Shown: in pieces, positions 15,792 to 23,790 of the stretch
Layout: each line of letters opens with the position of its first letter
How positions within the stretch are numbered: position 1 is the stretch's first letter
Assembly: GCA_034667525.1 (NCBI GenBank)
Contig: JAXDJO010000016.1
Span: 1 to 64,000 of the forward strand
Length of the DNA: 64,000 nucleotides
Reading direction: 5' to 3'
DNA from: DATAPE01 sp034667525
GTDB taxonomy: Bacteria > Actinomycetota > CADDZG01 > WHSQ01
The notes under the pieces: generated by a model
What the model saw: only the letters and a program-made list of their open reading frames with translations
The model's database searches: none
Told to the model about the DNA's origin: nothing
Position numbers and translations under genes: made by a program

Positions 15792-17090
15792 CTACACGGT
15801 CTCTTCCAGGAACGGCACCTCGACTTCCTCCGGCCTCACGGGAACGGGGTCGAGCTCGGTTGCCGATAGCGGGCCGTCCCTCAGGGTCTTGCCGAACAAC
15901 AGAAGCGCAGGGGCGCGCAGGAAACCGGACACGACTATCGCGGTCGAGACCGAGCGCACAACGGCGATCACCCCCAGCACCGGCCCCCCGACAACCTGGC
16001 CCATAGCGTCTGCCTGCCCCCACATCGAGTTGACGGTCGCCCTGGAGGCAGAGTCGAGCCCCTGGTTGACCCAGGTCGTGAATATCGGCTCCGTAACCTC
16101 ACGCAGGAGCTTAGTCATCCAGAATGCAACCAGCGCGAGGGCAAATCCGGGAGCAAGACCGAAGACCACCACGCTGCCGATCAGCAGAAGGTTGATCAGG
16201 GCCAGTGCTCGGGCCGCACCGCGGTGACTCGTGATCTCGACCTTCCGCTTGACGAATTCTGTGGCTCCGATCGACAGAAGGTAGCCCCCAGCCGTGATGA
16301 TTCCCCACCAGGCGACGCGATTCAGGCTTCCCAGTGGAGGGAGGTGGGTGCCGCGGATGAAATGGAGGGCGAACAAACGATCGAATCCTTCTGTCGACGC
16401 ACCGTGCAGTGCCGCGATCGCGAAGATCAATAGGAGAACCGGGCGGCCTCTGAGCGCGCCGACGCCTTGCTTCCATTGGGATGCGAAGGAGGCGCCGAGT
16501 TTGCTGCCCTTGACCTTCTGTCTGGTGAAGTTGTCCTCGGGCATAGATAAAAGCAGGAACAGCGCCAGCGCGATCTCGCCAGCCCCCGAGAGCACGAATG
16601 GCAGTGCGAGCGCGGCGGTCGCAAGCCACACGCCCACCCCGATACCAAGGACCGCAGCAGCCTGTGACCATTGCGCGCCTCGTAGATACAGTTTCGCGGC
16701 GGGCTCTTCTCCAACCTCATCGGTTACCCATGCCACATCGGCACCGCTGATGAAGGTGTACCCGATCGCGCCCACCACATCGCCCACAAGGATCCAGCCG
16801 AAGTGGGGAACGGCTCCGATGAGGATCGTTGCAGCACCGGCCATCGCATAGCCGATGATGATCGATGTACGTCTGCTGATCGCATCGGCCACGATACCGG
16901 TTGGAAGTTCGAACAGAAGAATGGTTCCTTCCAGGACGGTTCCCAGGAGGACAAGTTGAAAAGGCCCCAGACGCGCGTCGATGATCAGGTACGGCGCGTA
17001 GATCACCACCATCATCATCCACAGAAATCCTTCTGTCGCGGTCATGGCTAGGTAAACGCGCGGTGCTGCCAACTTTCTTCGCGCGCTCAT
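15792..17090 (-). CDS. Major facilitator superfamily transporter
   Basis: A 432-residue protein with about twelve membrane helices. The loop 2-3 motif is ELPTGIVADAISRRTSIIIG, a good match to the MFS signature (GxxaDrxgRR). It resembles drug/sugar efflux-type MFS proteins; substrate unknown. It follows the DtxR-like gene on the same strand with a 188-base gap, so control by that metalloregulator is possible but not shown. Confidence 0.88.
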   Translation of the reverse strand: MSARRKLAAPRVYLAMTATEGFLWMMMVVIYAPYLIIDARLGPFQLVLLGTVLEGTILLFELPTGIVADAISRRTSIIIGYAMAGAATILIGAVPHFGWILVGDVVGAIGYTFISGADVAWVTDEVGEEPAAKLYLRGAQWSQAAAVLGIGVGVWLATAALALPFVLSGAGEIALALFLLLSMPEDNFTRQKVKGSKLGASFASQWKQGVGALRGRPVLLLIFAIAALHGASTEGFDRLFALHFIRGTHLPPLGSLNRVAWWGIITAGGYLLSIGATEFVKRKVEITSHRGAARALALINLLLIGSVVVFGLAPGFALALVAFWMTKLLREVTEPIFTTWVNQGLDSASRATVNSMWGQADAMGQVVGGPVLGVIAVVRSVSTAIVVSGFLRAPALLLFGKTLRDGPLSATELDPVPVRPEEVEVPFLEETV

Positions 17091-17195
17091 AACTGCATTG
17101 CCATCGATAAGCTGTTCATCTCTCTACGACCTCGTTTCATCAAGTTGGGAGGCGCGCTCGATCCCTGTCTTGCAGGATCTGGACACGCGCGAACT

Positions 17196-17213
17196 TCGGC
17201 GCAAAAGCGCCGA
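17196..17213. terminator. Short hairpin between dtxR-like and MFS genes
   Basis: TCGGCGC and GCGCCGA pair perfectly around AAAA. It lies downstream of the DtxR-like gene on the minus strand and could end that transcript, although there is no clear T-run. Confidence 0.35.
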
Positions 17214-17278
17214 CGGGGGCGAGATCTAGAGAAGGATTGAGATAGTCCTCGAATTATGCGCTGCTGAGAGCGCGGGCG

Positions 17279-17914
17279 TCAACGGTCGGTGGCGATCCGT
17301 ACGAGTGATGCGAGCTCCCGGCCCAGGGGAGTGATTCCATCTTCGGTTTCGATCGTCAGGGGTCCTTCCAGGGGAGCCACATCCTTAACGTGCACTTCCG
17401 CCCCCGGTCGTACTCCAATCTGATCCAGATAAGCGAGCACCTCGTCATTCTCGGAGATCTGAGCGATCGTTCCCGACTCGCCCGCGTCTAACAAGCTCAA
17501 GCGCTTCAGTTGGCGAAGATCCACCGGGCAGATGGGATGCCCGTGTGGGCACAGGTCGGGGTAGTCCAAGGCCTGGGCCATCGCCTCTTCGACGCGCGCC
17601 GAGATCGCATGCTCGATCCTGTGAGCTTCTGCATGCACCTCATGCCATGCCATGCCCAGTTTCTGCACCAGCAGGCACTCGATAAGGCGATGCCGGCGCA
17701 GGATCGTGTGTGCCAGGCGACGGCCCTCGGGTGTCAGCAATATCGTGCCGTTTCTCTCCCGCAGGAGGTATCCCTCGGCAGCCAGCCGTTTGAGCATCTC
17801 GGAGGCCGATGGAAGTGACACGTCCAAGATCCGAGCGACCACTGTGGCCGTTATGCGGTCGCCTTCTTCCTCCAACCGCTTTATCTCTTCAAGATAATCC
17901 TCGACTCCGCGCAC
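17279..17914 (-). CDS. DtxR/MntR-family metal-dependent regulator
   Basis: The 211-residue protein has a winged helix (TATVVARILDVSLPSASEMLKRL, near 22-45), a dimerisation/metal domain with RRHRLIECLLVQKLGMAWHEVHAEAHRIEH and the conserved CPHGHPICP, and a C-terminal SH3/FeoA-like domain. Family members bind Mn(II) or Fe(II) and repress uptake genes. A GTG start at 17914 is used; a TAAGAT -10 sits 9 bases upstream. No target operator is evident. Confidence 0.92.
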   Translation of the reverse strand: MRGVEDYLEEIKRLEEEGDRITATVVARILDVSLPSASEMLKRLAAEGYLLRERNGTILLTPEGRRLAHTILRRHRLIECLLVQKLGMAWHEVHAEAHRIEHAISARVEEAMAQALDYPDLCPHGHPICPVDLRQLKRLSLLDAGESGTIAQISENDEVLAYLDQIGVRPGAEVHVKDVAPLEGPLTIETEDGITPLGRELASLVRIATDR

Positions 17915-17923
17915 AGCGAGAAC

Positions 17924-17929
17924 ATCTTA
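17924..17929 (-). promoter_or_regulatory. -10 box of the DtxR-family gene
   Basis: TAAGAT on the minus strand, 9 bases before the GTG start; no ribosome site between. Confidence 0.5.
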
Positions 17930-18003
17930 GGCGGTCTGCATCGAGTCACTGATCCCGAAGGTCGTATGTTCATGCGATCAAAGTCGATCTGATGGAGCCG
18001 TTG

Positions 18004-18804
18004 ATGATTACCGTGGCCGCCATCGGCGCGGAATTAACCCGCGACGACCAACCTCACCTTCCACTGAGCCACGCGGAGATCGCTGCTGATGCGGCGGCGT
18101 GTCGCGAGGCCGGAGCATCCATATATCACCTTCACGTGCGCGACAACCGTGGCGATCCGACCATGGATGTGGAGACCTTCCGAGCTGCTCGTGACGCGAT
18201 CGCCGACGCCACCGATCTCATAGTCCAGTTCACGAGCGGGGGTGCTGTGAGCGATACCGAAGACGCCCGGCTTGCTCCGCTCCAGCTGCGTCCAGAGATG
18301 GCAACCCTGACTACCGGCACCGTTAACTTCGGTGACGAGGTGTTTCTGAATCCGATGCCTCTTGTCGGCAGGTTCTACGAGCGCATGCGCTCTCTGTCCA
18401 TCCTTCCGGAATTTGAGATATTCGACTCCGGGATGCTCGCGGGAGCCGAGCGCTTGTCGAGGGACTCGAGCAACGATCATCATCGTCATTACGATTTCGT
18501 CTTGGGGGTGCCGGGGGGGATGCCCGGGTGGCCCGACGCTCTCGCGTTCTTGACTGCGAAGCTCCCCGACGGGGCGACCTGGACGGCTACGGGGATCGGA
18601 CGCCACCATCTTTCAGTGACTCAAGAAGCCCTCTCGAGAGGTGGACACGTCCGCACTGGGTTTGAGGACGTGCGGTTCTTCGAACCTGGTCGCCTTGCTA
18701 CCTCGAACGCCGAGCTGATCCGGCGAGTTGCGCGACTGGCGAAGGAGATGGGAAGAACGCTGGCTACGCCGGATGCTGCTCGCACGTTGCTCGAGCTCTC
18801 TTGA
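18004..18804 (+). CDS. BKACE-family beta-keto acid cleavage enzyme (DUF849)
   Basis: A 266-residue TIM-barrel protein related to 3-keto-5-aminohexanoate cleavage enzyme (Kce), which condenses a beta-keto acid with acetyl-CoA to give acetoacetate and a CoA ester. The metal-binding YHLHVRD motif near residue 44, FTSGGAVSDTEDARLAPL, and GIGRHHLSVTQEALSRGGHVRTGFED are characteristic. ATG 18004 has a GGAG site 6 bases upstream; ATG 17992 is also possible. A TATGTT -10 lies at 17965-17970. Several BKACE subgroups use different substrates, so the exact reaction is open. Confidence 0.88.
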   Translation: MITVAAIGAELTRDDQPHLPLSHAEIAADAAACREAGASIYHLHVRDNRGDPTMDVETFRAARDAIADATDLIVQFTSGGAVSDTEDARLAPLQLRPEMATLTTGTVNFGDEVFLNPMPLVGRFYERMRSLSILPEFEIFDSGMLAGAERLSRDSSNDHHRHYDFVLGVPGGMPGWPDALAFLTAKLPDGATWTATGIGRHHLSVTQEALSRGGHVRTGFEDVRFFEPGRLATSNAELIRRVARLAKEMGRTLATPDAARTLLELS

Positions 18805-18807
18805 GAC

Positions 18808-18813
18808 TAGGAT
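18808..18813 (+). promoter_or_regulatory. -10 box of rsiG, leaderless
   Basis: TAGGAT ends 6 bases before ATG 18820; the in-frame GTG 18817 is only 3 bases away, so ATG 18820 is the better start. Confidence 0.5.
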
Positions 18814-18819
18814 TCGGTG

Positions 18820-19350
18820 ATGGCACAGCGGCGCCTTGTGGAGCGACTCGTCGACCCGGGTTTCCGGGAAGGACTGCGCGATAGATCCCTCGACCAGCTG
18901 CGCGCGGCCCGGGCCGAATGCAATGAAGGCGAGATCGAGCTTTCCTTCGAGCGCCGTCTCTGTCAGGCGCGGATCGACATCCTTTCGGCGGAGATCGAGC
19001 AGCGGCGTGGCGGAACCTCGGAAAGCCTTGTCGACCGACTGCCCCAGATCTTGGCCACCGAAGGGTCAAGGGAAAATGGTCTTCCCTCTCGCGCTCCCGA
19101 TTTTTCGGTCCCGCGCAACGCCGACGTTCAACGCCGCCGCGTAGAGGAGATCGTGGGAGAACAGGCGCTGGCCCGGCTCCCGGAAGTACCCGAGGAGGAG
19201 TTGAAGGTACTCATACGCTCCCTCGCCGACCATGAAGCCCGTCTCTCCCAGCGAAGGAAACAGGTGCAAGAGGTCATGGACGAGATCCAGGATGAGATCG
19301 TCCGTAGATACACGAGCGGCGAAGCCGATCCCTCCGAGGCCCTCCGCTAA
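18820..19350 (+). CDS. rsiG: RsiG-type c-di-GMP-binding anti-sigma factor
   Basis: The 176-residue, helical, charged protein holds two exact copies of the E(X)3S(X)2R(X)3Q(X)3D signature: Glu38-Ser42-Arg45-Gln49-Asp53, and Glu139-Ser143-Arg146-Gln150-Asp154. In Streptomyces RsiG this pair of motifs in an antiparallel coiled coil grips a c-di-GMP dimer and arms RsiG to hold the sigma factor WhiG. The spacer (about 65-125) is Pro/Arg-rich. Homologues are often annotated as aerial mycelium formation protein. No WhiG sigma gene is in the window, so the partner is elsewhere. The fit of both motifs makes the assignment strong; the regulated output in this organism is unknown. Confidence 0.85.
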   Translation: MAQRRLVERLVDPGFREGLRDRSLDQLRAARAECNEGEIELSFERRLCQARIDILSAEIEQRRGGTSESLVDRLPQILATEGSRENGLPSRAPDFSVPRNADVQRRRVEEIVGEQALARLPEVPEEELKVLIRSLADHEARLSQRRKQVQEVMDEIQDEIVRRYTSGEADPSEALR

Positions 19351-19436
19351 CCACAGCCTGCCTCGCCGCGGAAGCGCAGTTTCGGAATGACCCCCCGGGG
19401 AAATATCGGTCCCAAAACCGTCGACGGGAGGTCATC

Positions 19437-19877
19437 GTGGATGCCATCAAGCTGCTGAAGGAAGACCACAGAAAGGTCGAGAAACTCCTAGAAGAGCTGG
19501 ATTCGACAACGGAGCGCGGCGTCAAGACCCGGCAGGATCTGTTCGCCAAGATCTCGACTGAGATGCGGGTCCACGAGACGATCGAGGAAGAGATCTTCTA
19601 TCCCGCGCTTAAAGAGCATCCCAAAGCCAAGGAAGTGGTCCTCGAGGGCTACGAGGAGCACCATGTCGTCGACGAGCTGATGGGCGAGTTGAAAGAGACG
19701 GCTTTCGACGACGAGCGATGGGGTGCTAAGGCGAGTGTGATGAAGGAGAACATCGAGCACCACATCGAAGAAGAAGAAGGCGAGATGTTCGAGAAGGCCG
19801 AGCAGCTCATGGAGGACTCAGAGCTCGACGAGCTGGGCTCCCGTATGGAGGCGAGAAAGAAGCAACTGGAGGGCTGA
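19437..19877 (+). CDS. Hemerythrin HHE-domain protein
   Basis: A 146-residue four-helix protein with the di-iron ligand pattern of hemerythrin: His11 (KEDHRKVE), His46 and Glu50 (VHETIEEEIFYP), His75/His76 (YEEHHVVDEL) and His108/His109 with following Glu residues (IEHHIEEEEGEMF). Proteins of this type bind O2, NO or store iron. GTG 19437 has a GGGAGG site 5 bases upstream. Its neighbour on the opposite strand is a histidine-rich membrane protein. Confidence 0.92.
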   Translation: MDAIKLLKEDHRKVEKLLEELDSTTERGVKTRQDLFAKISTEMRVHETIEEEIFYPALKEHPKAKEVVLEGYEEHHVVDELMGELKETAFDDERWGAKASVMKENIEHHIEEEEGEMFEKAEQLMEDSELDELGSRMEARKKQLEG

Positions 19878-19920
19878 CGCGTTCGGCGCTGCTCCCGGAT
19901 TGGCCCCGCCGGGCGACTGC

Positions 19921-20973
19921 CTACTTCTTCTTGGTGTGATGACCGTGGCCGTCGTGACCCTTGCGGTCGTCGCCCTTGCCATGAGCGTGCTGGTGGTGAC
20001 CGTCCGTGTGGCCGCCGTGACGCCTGGCGTGAGCGCGCCGGTGGTGATCATCTGAGCTGCCGCGATCGTTACGAGCCTTGGCGTGAGCGTGCCGGTTGTT
20101 ACTGGGATGCCTGGGGCCGGGACGAGCATGCCCTCCGCTGCGTCCTCCCCTGGGCCGATCTCCGTGGTTGCCCCTGTGGGAACGTGTCCCTGCGTCCTTT
20201 GAGCGGTGGCCGGACCCCTCGGCTTTGTGGCCGGACCCCTCGGTTATGTGGCCGTTGCCCTTCGCGTCGGGATCCCGGGGTTGGTTTTCGTGACCATCGT
20301 GGCGGCCGCCGTGGCCCGGGCGGTTGCGATCGGCCGAAGAGCCGTCGTGGTCCCCGTGCTCGAGCGACTCTTCGTGGCCCTGGCTCTTGCAGGGGTGGAG
20401 AACGTGACCTTTGGCCTCCACCGCGGTGGATGATGCCCGAGAACCCTGTGGGAGGTGGATACGGTGCCCGCGCGAGCGGCCACAGCCGTTCCACCGATCT
20501 TCGTCGACGACGGGTGGCTCATCCACCGGCTCGGTGGCGGTGGGTGAGGGTGTCGGGCTCGGGCTCAGGCTCGGCGCAGGACTGGGCGTTGGTTGCGGGC
20601 CGGGGGAAGAGGGCCCGGTCGGGGTGCCTGCGCCAGACCCCCCCGCGGACGACGATCCCGACCCTGAAGGTGCCGGAGACGGTGTGAACAGAGCGACCGT
20701 CGTGAGATCTCCGGCTCCCGGCGTGCTGAAGCCCGTGATCACAGAAGCCACCTTGTGCCGGCCATCGCCGGCGTGTCTCCCGGAGAGTTTAGGGAAAGGC
20801 GCGGCCGGTTGAGCCCGGTGATTGCTGTTGGAGACGATGATGCGGGGACGATGCAAAGTGGCGGGGGGTGCAAGATGCTGTGCCACCAGCACGAAGAGCA
20901 CCAGCGATGCGCCCCCGACCAGCACGAGGAGACCCACCGCGGCAATGCTCATCGGTCCGTTCCGACGGGTCAA
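19921..20973 (-). CDS. Membrane-anchored Pro/Ser-linker, histidine-rich protein
   Basis: A 350-residue protein of unknown family: a membrane helix at about 10-32 (AAVGLLVLVGGASLVLFVLVA), a surface part to about 90, a Pro/Ser/Gly/Thr linker (about 90-150), then about 190 residues extremely rich in His, Gly, Arg, Asp and Lys, ending KGDDRKGHDGHGHHTKKK. Two Cys (NGCGRSRG and LHPCKSQG) frame the start of the His-rich part. The frame is open over more than 1 kb with a TTG start preceded by GGAGGA, which supports a real gene. A metal-buffering role is plausible given the adjacent hemerythrin, but low-complexity sequence limits inference. Confidence 0.65.
   Translation of the reverse strand: MTRRNGPMSIAAVGLLVLVGGASLVLFVLVAQHLAPPATLHRPRIIVSNSNHRAQPAAPFPKLSGRHAGDGRHKVASVITGFSTPGAGDLTTVALFTPSPAPSGSGSSSAGGSGAGTPTGPSSPGPQPTPSPAPSLSPSPTPSPTATEPVDEPPVVDEDRWNGCGRSRGHRIHLPQGSRASSTAVEAKGHVLHPCKSQGHEESLEHGDHDGSSADRNRPGHGGRHDGHENQPRDPDAKGNGHITEGSGHKAEGSGHRSKDAGTRSHRGNHGDRPRGGRSGGHARPGPRHPSNNRHAHAKARNDRGSSDDHHRRAHARRHGGHTDGHHQHAHGKGDDRKGHDGHGHHTKKK
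20206..20247 (-). repeat. 21-bp tandem duplication in the His-rich gene
   Basis: Two copies of a 21-base unit beginning GTGGCCGGACCCCTCGG on the plus strand encode the repeated GH(K/I)xEGS units of the His-rich tail. Confidence 0.7.
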
Positions 20974-21099
20974 TCAGATCCTCCGTGCCTTCCGTCCATG
21001 GGGTTGTGCGGCCTATTTCGATCGAAGCTACAGAATGCACTTAACCAATTACCCTCAGTAGCTGGAACCCCTACGGAACGTATATCGGCTCGTACGGCG

Positions 21100-21115
21100 T
21101 AGTCCTAAAGGACTA
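21100..21115. promoter_or_regulatory. Perfect palindrome in the intergenic region before the acyltransferase gene
   Basis: TAGTCCTAAAGGACTA consists of 7-base perfect arms around AA, 62 bases before GTG 21178 and 127 bases before the divergent His-rich gene. It has the size of a dimeric regulator site; no known operator is matched. Confidence 0.4.
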
Positions 21116-21177
21116 GTCAGGTTTGGGATGTCCCATATCGGCCCCCCGGACCCGAGGCCTTCCAGGACTGGGGGAAC

Positions 21178-22236
21178 GTGTCGGGGCCCGGTGGTGTTGG
21201 GAAGGTTGTGATCGAGACGAAGACCCTTGAGGTGACGGTTCTCTCCGACGAGAGTGGTTTCTCGCTCCCGGAGTGGGACCGGCTCCTGGCCCTTGACCCC
21301 AACAGGCACGTTTTTGCCACTCCCGAGTGGAACCGGCTGTGGTGGGCGGAATTCTGCGTCGGTAAGGATCTGCTGACCCTGCTACTTAGGAGAGATTCCA
21401 AAGTCGTCGCCATCGTCCCCCTCTACAGGAAGCGGGAAGGGGCCCGGCAGGTCCTTCGCTTTGTGGGCGGTATCGACCTCACGGATTACCTTGGCCCTAT
21501 CTGCTCGATCGACGACCGGGGCGAGGTGGCGGATTGCCTGGTGACCTGGTTGCGGGACACCGCTCTGGAATGGGACGAATTCGATGGGCACAACATGCTG
21601 GTCCCCTTCGGTTTCGCTGAGTACCTGGTGGAGAGCGCTGACCGGCACGGCCTGGACTTCACGCTGTCCCAGGAGGAGACCTCGGCGCTATTGCCGCTTC
21701 CCGGAAGTTGGGACGAGTACCTCGGGTCGCTGGACTCAAAGGATCGCCACGAGCTCCGCCGAAAGATGCGCAGGTTTACCCGCGACTACCCAGAAGCTCG
21801 TCTCCGCCTCGCCACCGCGGAAACTCTCGAGCGCGACCTCCAGGTGTTCGTAGACATGCATCGCGGAGCCGAGGGGCACAAGGGCCACTTCATGGGGCCC
21901 GAGATCTCTACCTTTTTCGAGCGCGTTGCCGATGTGTTTCAGGAGCGTGGCTGGCTGCGGCTCGATCTGCTGGAGATCGGTGACCGCGCGGTGGCATCAA
22001 CCTTTAGCTTCCAACTGGACAACACCTTCTATCTCTACAACTCAGCCTATGAGCCAGAAGCGGCACGGCTGTCGCCAGGCTTGATCCTGGTGGCGCAACT
22101 CGTGCAACGCTCGGTCGAACAAGGACTGCACTGGTTTGACTTTCTGAGAGGGCCAGAACGCTACAAGTACCAGCTTGGAGCTCAGGCATTGCCGTTGAAC
22201 AACGTCCGCATCTTGAACCCCGGGAAAGATCGATGA
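21178..22236 (+). CDS. GNAT/FemAB-like (BioF2-like) acyltransferase
   Basis: A 352-residue protein with the double-GNAT layout of the BioF2-like/FemAB acyltransferases: an N-terminal part with FATPEWNRLWWAEFCVGKDLL and LRFVGGIDLTDYLGPICS, a helical insertion (DSKDRHELRRKMRRF) and a C-terminal part WLRLDLLEIGDRAVASTFSF then FDFLRGPERYKYQLG. Members transfer acyl or aminoacyl groups, often in envelope polysaccharide synthesis. It overlaps mshA by 4 bases (ATGA), so both are translated together; a role in making or modifying the MshA product is an inference. The start is uncertain (GTG 21178 or GTG 21208). Confidence 0.85.
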   Translation: MSGPGGVGKVVIETKTLEVTVLSDESGFSLPEWDRLLALDPNRHVFATPEWNRLWWAEFCVGKDLLTLLLRRDSKVVAIVPLYRKREGARQVLRFVGGIDLTDYLGPICSIDDRGEVADCLVTWLRDTALEWDEFDGHNMLVPFGFAEYLVESADRHGLDFTLSQEETSALLPLPGSWDEYLGSLDSKDRHELRRKMRRFTRDYPEARLRLATAETLERDLQVFVDMHRGAEGHKGHFMGPEISTFFERVADVFQERGWLRLDLLEIGDRAVASTFSFQLDNTFYLYNSAYEPEAARLSPGLILVAQLVQRSVEQGLHWFDFLRGPERYKYQLGAQALPLNNVRILNPGKDR

Positions 22237-23501
22237 TCGAGGCGACCGATGTCCGCGTCCTGCCGAAACGGATAGCGCTCATCTCTTACCATTCCTCGCC
22301 GCTTGCGGAGCCGGGGGCCGGGGACGCGGGCGGAATGAGCGTTTACGTGCGACAGACCGCGGAGGCATTAGCACGGCGTGGTGTTCGAGCGGACGTTTAT
22401 ACGCGCCGCACGGTTGATCTTCCTCGGGTTGTTGAGTTGTTCCCGGGGGTTCGTGTCGTGTGCATTGAGGCGGGACCGTTCGAGGCCGGCAAGGAGGACT
22501 TGATCGGGTATCTGTCCGAGTTCACAGCAGGAGTGTCGGCCTTCGCTGCGGCACAGCATCTCAGCTACGACGCCGTCCATTCTCACTATTGGCAGTCGGG
22601 CCTTGCAGGCAAAGAGCTAGCACAACGTTGGCGTGCTCCTTTCGTGCACTCGAATCACACCCTTGGTTTGGTGAAGAATCAATCGTTACCGGAGGGTGAT
22701 GTGCCCGAACCAGAGATGCGGATACGCGGCGAGGCAGAGGTTGTCGCTGCTGCGGACGTTCTCATCACGTCGACGGATGAGGAATTCGAGAACCTCGCGT
22801 GCCTTTACGGCGCCGCGCACGATCGTCTGAAGACGATCTTCCCCGGGGTGGACCACGAGATGTTCTTCCCAGGCGATAAGGATGCTTCTCGCCGGGAGCT
22901 GGGCCTGGGGAACGAGGCTCTCTTGCTATACGTCGGCCGGGTCCAGCCTTTGAAGGGCATCGAGCTGGCGTTGCGGGGGCTTGCCGAGTTGGCGCCGAAG
23001 CTGGATCGAGATGTTCGCTTGCTCATCGTGGGCGGCCCGAGCGGTCCGAGCGGCGAGGAGGAGATGGATCGCCTTTATCTTCTTACCGCGGAGCTAGGGA
23101 TAACCGAAAACGTAATCTTCACCGGACCCCAGCCACATCAGCGCTTGCCGGTCTTTTATCGGGCAGCGGATGCTGCAGTGGTTGTTTCACATTCTGAATC
23201 GTTTGGTTTGGTTGCTCTCGAGGCCGCCGCATGCGGGACGCCTGTGGTGGGCACCTCGGTCGGCGGTTTATCGCACGTCGTCAGTGACGGTGTCTCCGGA
23301 TACCTGCTGGACCGGAGAGATCCAAAGCTGTTGGCGCAGCGTCTGAATCCACTACTGGAAGACGCATCGCTTCGCAGAAAGTTCTCAGCCCAAGCGGAAC
23401 AAGCCGCCGCGCGATTCAGTTGGGTGGGAGCTACAGATAGTTTGCTCGAGTTGTATGCATGTTTGATGAACGAATCGTCGGCAGAGCTTTGTACCTGCTG
23501 A
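22233..23501 (+). CDS. mshA: GT4 glycosyltransferase, MshA-like
   Basis: The 422-residue protein begins with the MshA-type nucleotide-sugar and acceptor loop HSSPLAEPGAGDAGGMSVYV, followed by YDAVHSHYWQSGLAGKEL and HSNHTLGLVKN, and has the C-terminal GT4 motif SHSESFGLVALEAAACGTPVV (E-x7-E). MshA joins GlcNAc from UDP-GlcNAc to inositol-3-phosphate, the first step of mycothiol synthesis. Sucrose-phosphate synthase relatives share some motifs, so the function is likely rather than certain; no mshB, mshC or mshD is in the window. It overlaps the acyltransferase gene upstream. Confidence 0.8.
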   Translation: MIEATDVRVLPKRIALISYHSSPLAEPGAGDAGGMSVYVRQTAEALARRGVRADVYTRRTVDLPRVVELFPGVRVVCIEAGPFEAGKEDLIGYLSEFTAGVSAFAAAQHLSYDAVHSHYWQSGLAGKELAQRWRAPFVHSNHTLGLVKNQSLPEGDVPEPEMRIRGEAEVVAAADVLITSTDEEFENLACLYGAAHDRLKTIFPGVDHEMFFPGDKDASRRELGLGNEALLLYVGRVQPLKGIELALRGLAELAPKLDRDVRLLIVGGPSGPSGEEEMDRLYLLTAELGITENVIFTGPQPHQRLPVFYRAADAAVVVSHSESFGLVALEAAACGTPVVGTSVGGLSHVVSDGVSGYLLDRRDPKLLAQRLNPLLEDASLRRKFSAQAEQAAARFSWVGATDSLLELYACLMNESSAELCTC

Positions 23502-23790
23502 TCGTCGCGATTTAACGCAATAACTCGCGAAGAAAAGTTGCAGCACCGTGAGCAGGGGATATGCAGGTCTACCTGCACCGTTAGCTTCTTGACGATGTTC
23601 GCTGGTTGCATCTATGTTGTCGCACGTTCCGAGCAGCCAAGCGAGCGAATGGATCATGGTCCACTCAGGAGTTGCTCGGAATGCTAGGCCCCAGAAGCCA
23701 AGGTAAGTTGCGTCTCGTGTGTGGGGAAGTGCACGAGGCAAGACCTCACTGAAGGTTCCTGGGGCCTCTTCTTATCCCGATCTCTCTTTC
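23502..23790. other. Convergent intergenic region with a structured inverted repeat
   Basis: This 289-base gap lies between mshA and the convergent proline dehydrogenase gene and holds no credible gene. At 23686-23767 AGGCCCCAG pairs with CTGGGGCCT; the stem continues after one mismatch (AGCC with GGTT), and an inner hairpin CTCGTG/CACGAG (23714-23719, 23732-23737) sits in the loop. It might be a bidirectional terminator or a small structured RNA. Confidence 0.4.

Noticed and set aside
20206..20247. CRISPR-like repeats
   Set aside because: They are in-frame 21-base tandem repeats without spacers inside the His-rich coding sequence.
21100..21115. DosR/DevR-type operator
   Set aside because: The arms are AGTCCT..AGGACT, opposite in orientation to the GGGACT..AGTCCC consensus.
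23502..23790. SRP RNA, tmRNA or tRNA in the mshA-proline dehydrogenase gap
   Set aside because: The conserved SRP loop (GGAAGGAAGCAGCC-like), a tRNA T-arm and tmRNA ends are all missing.
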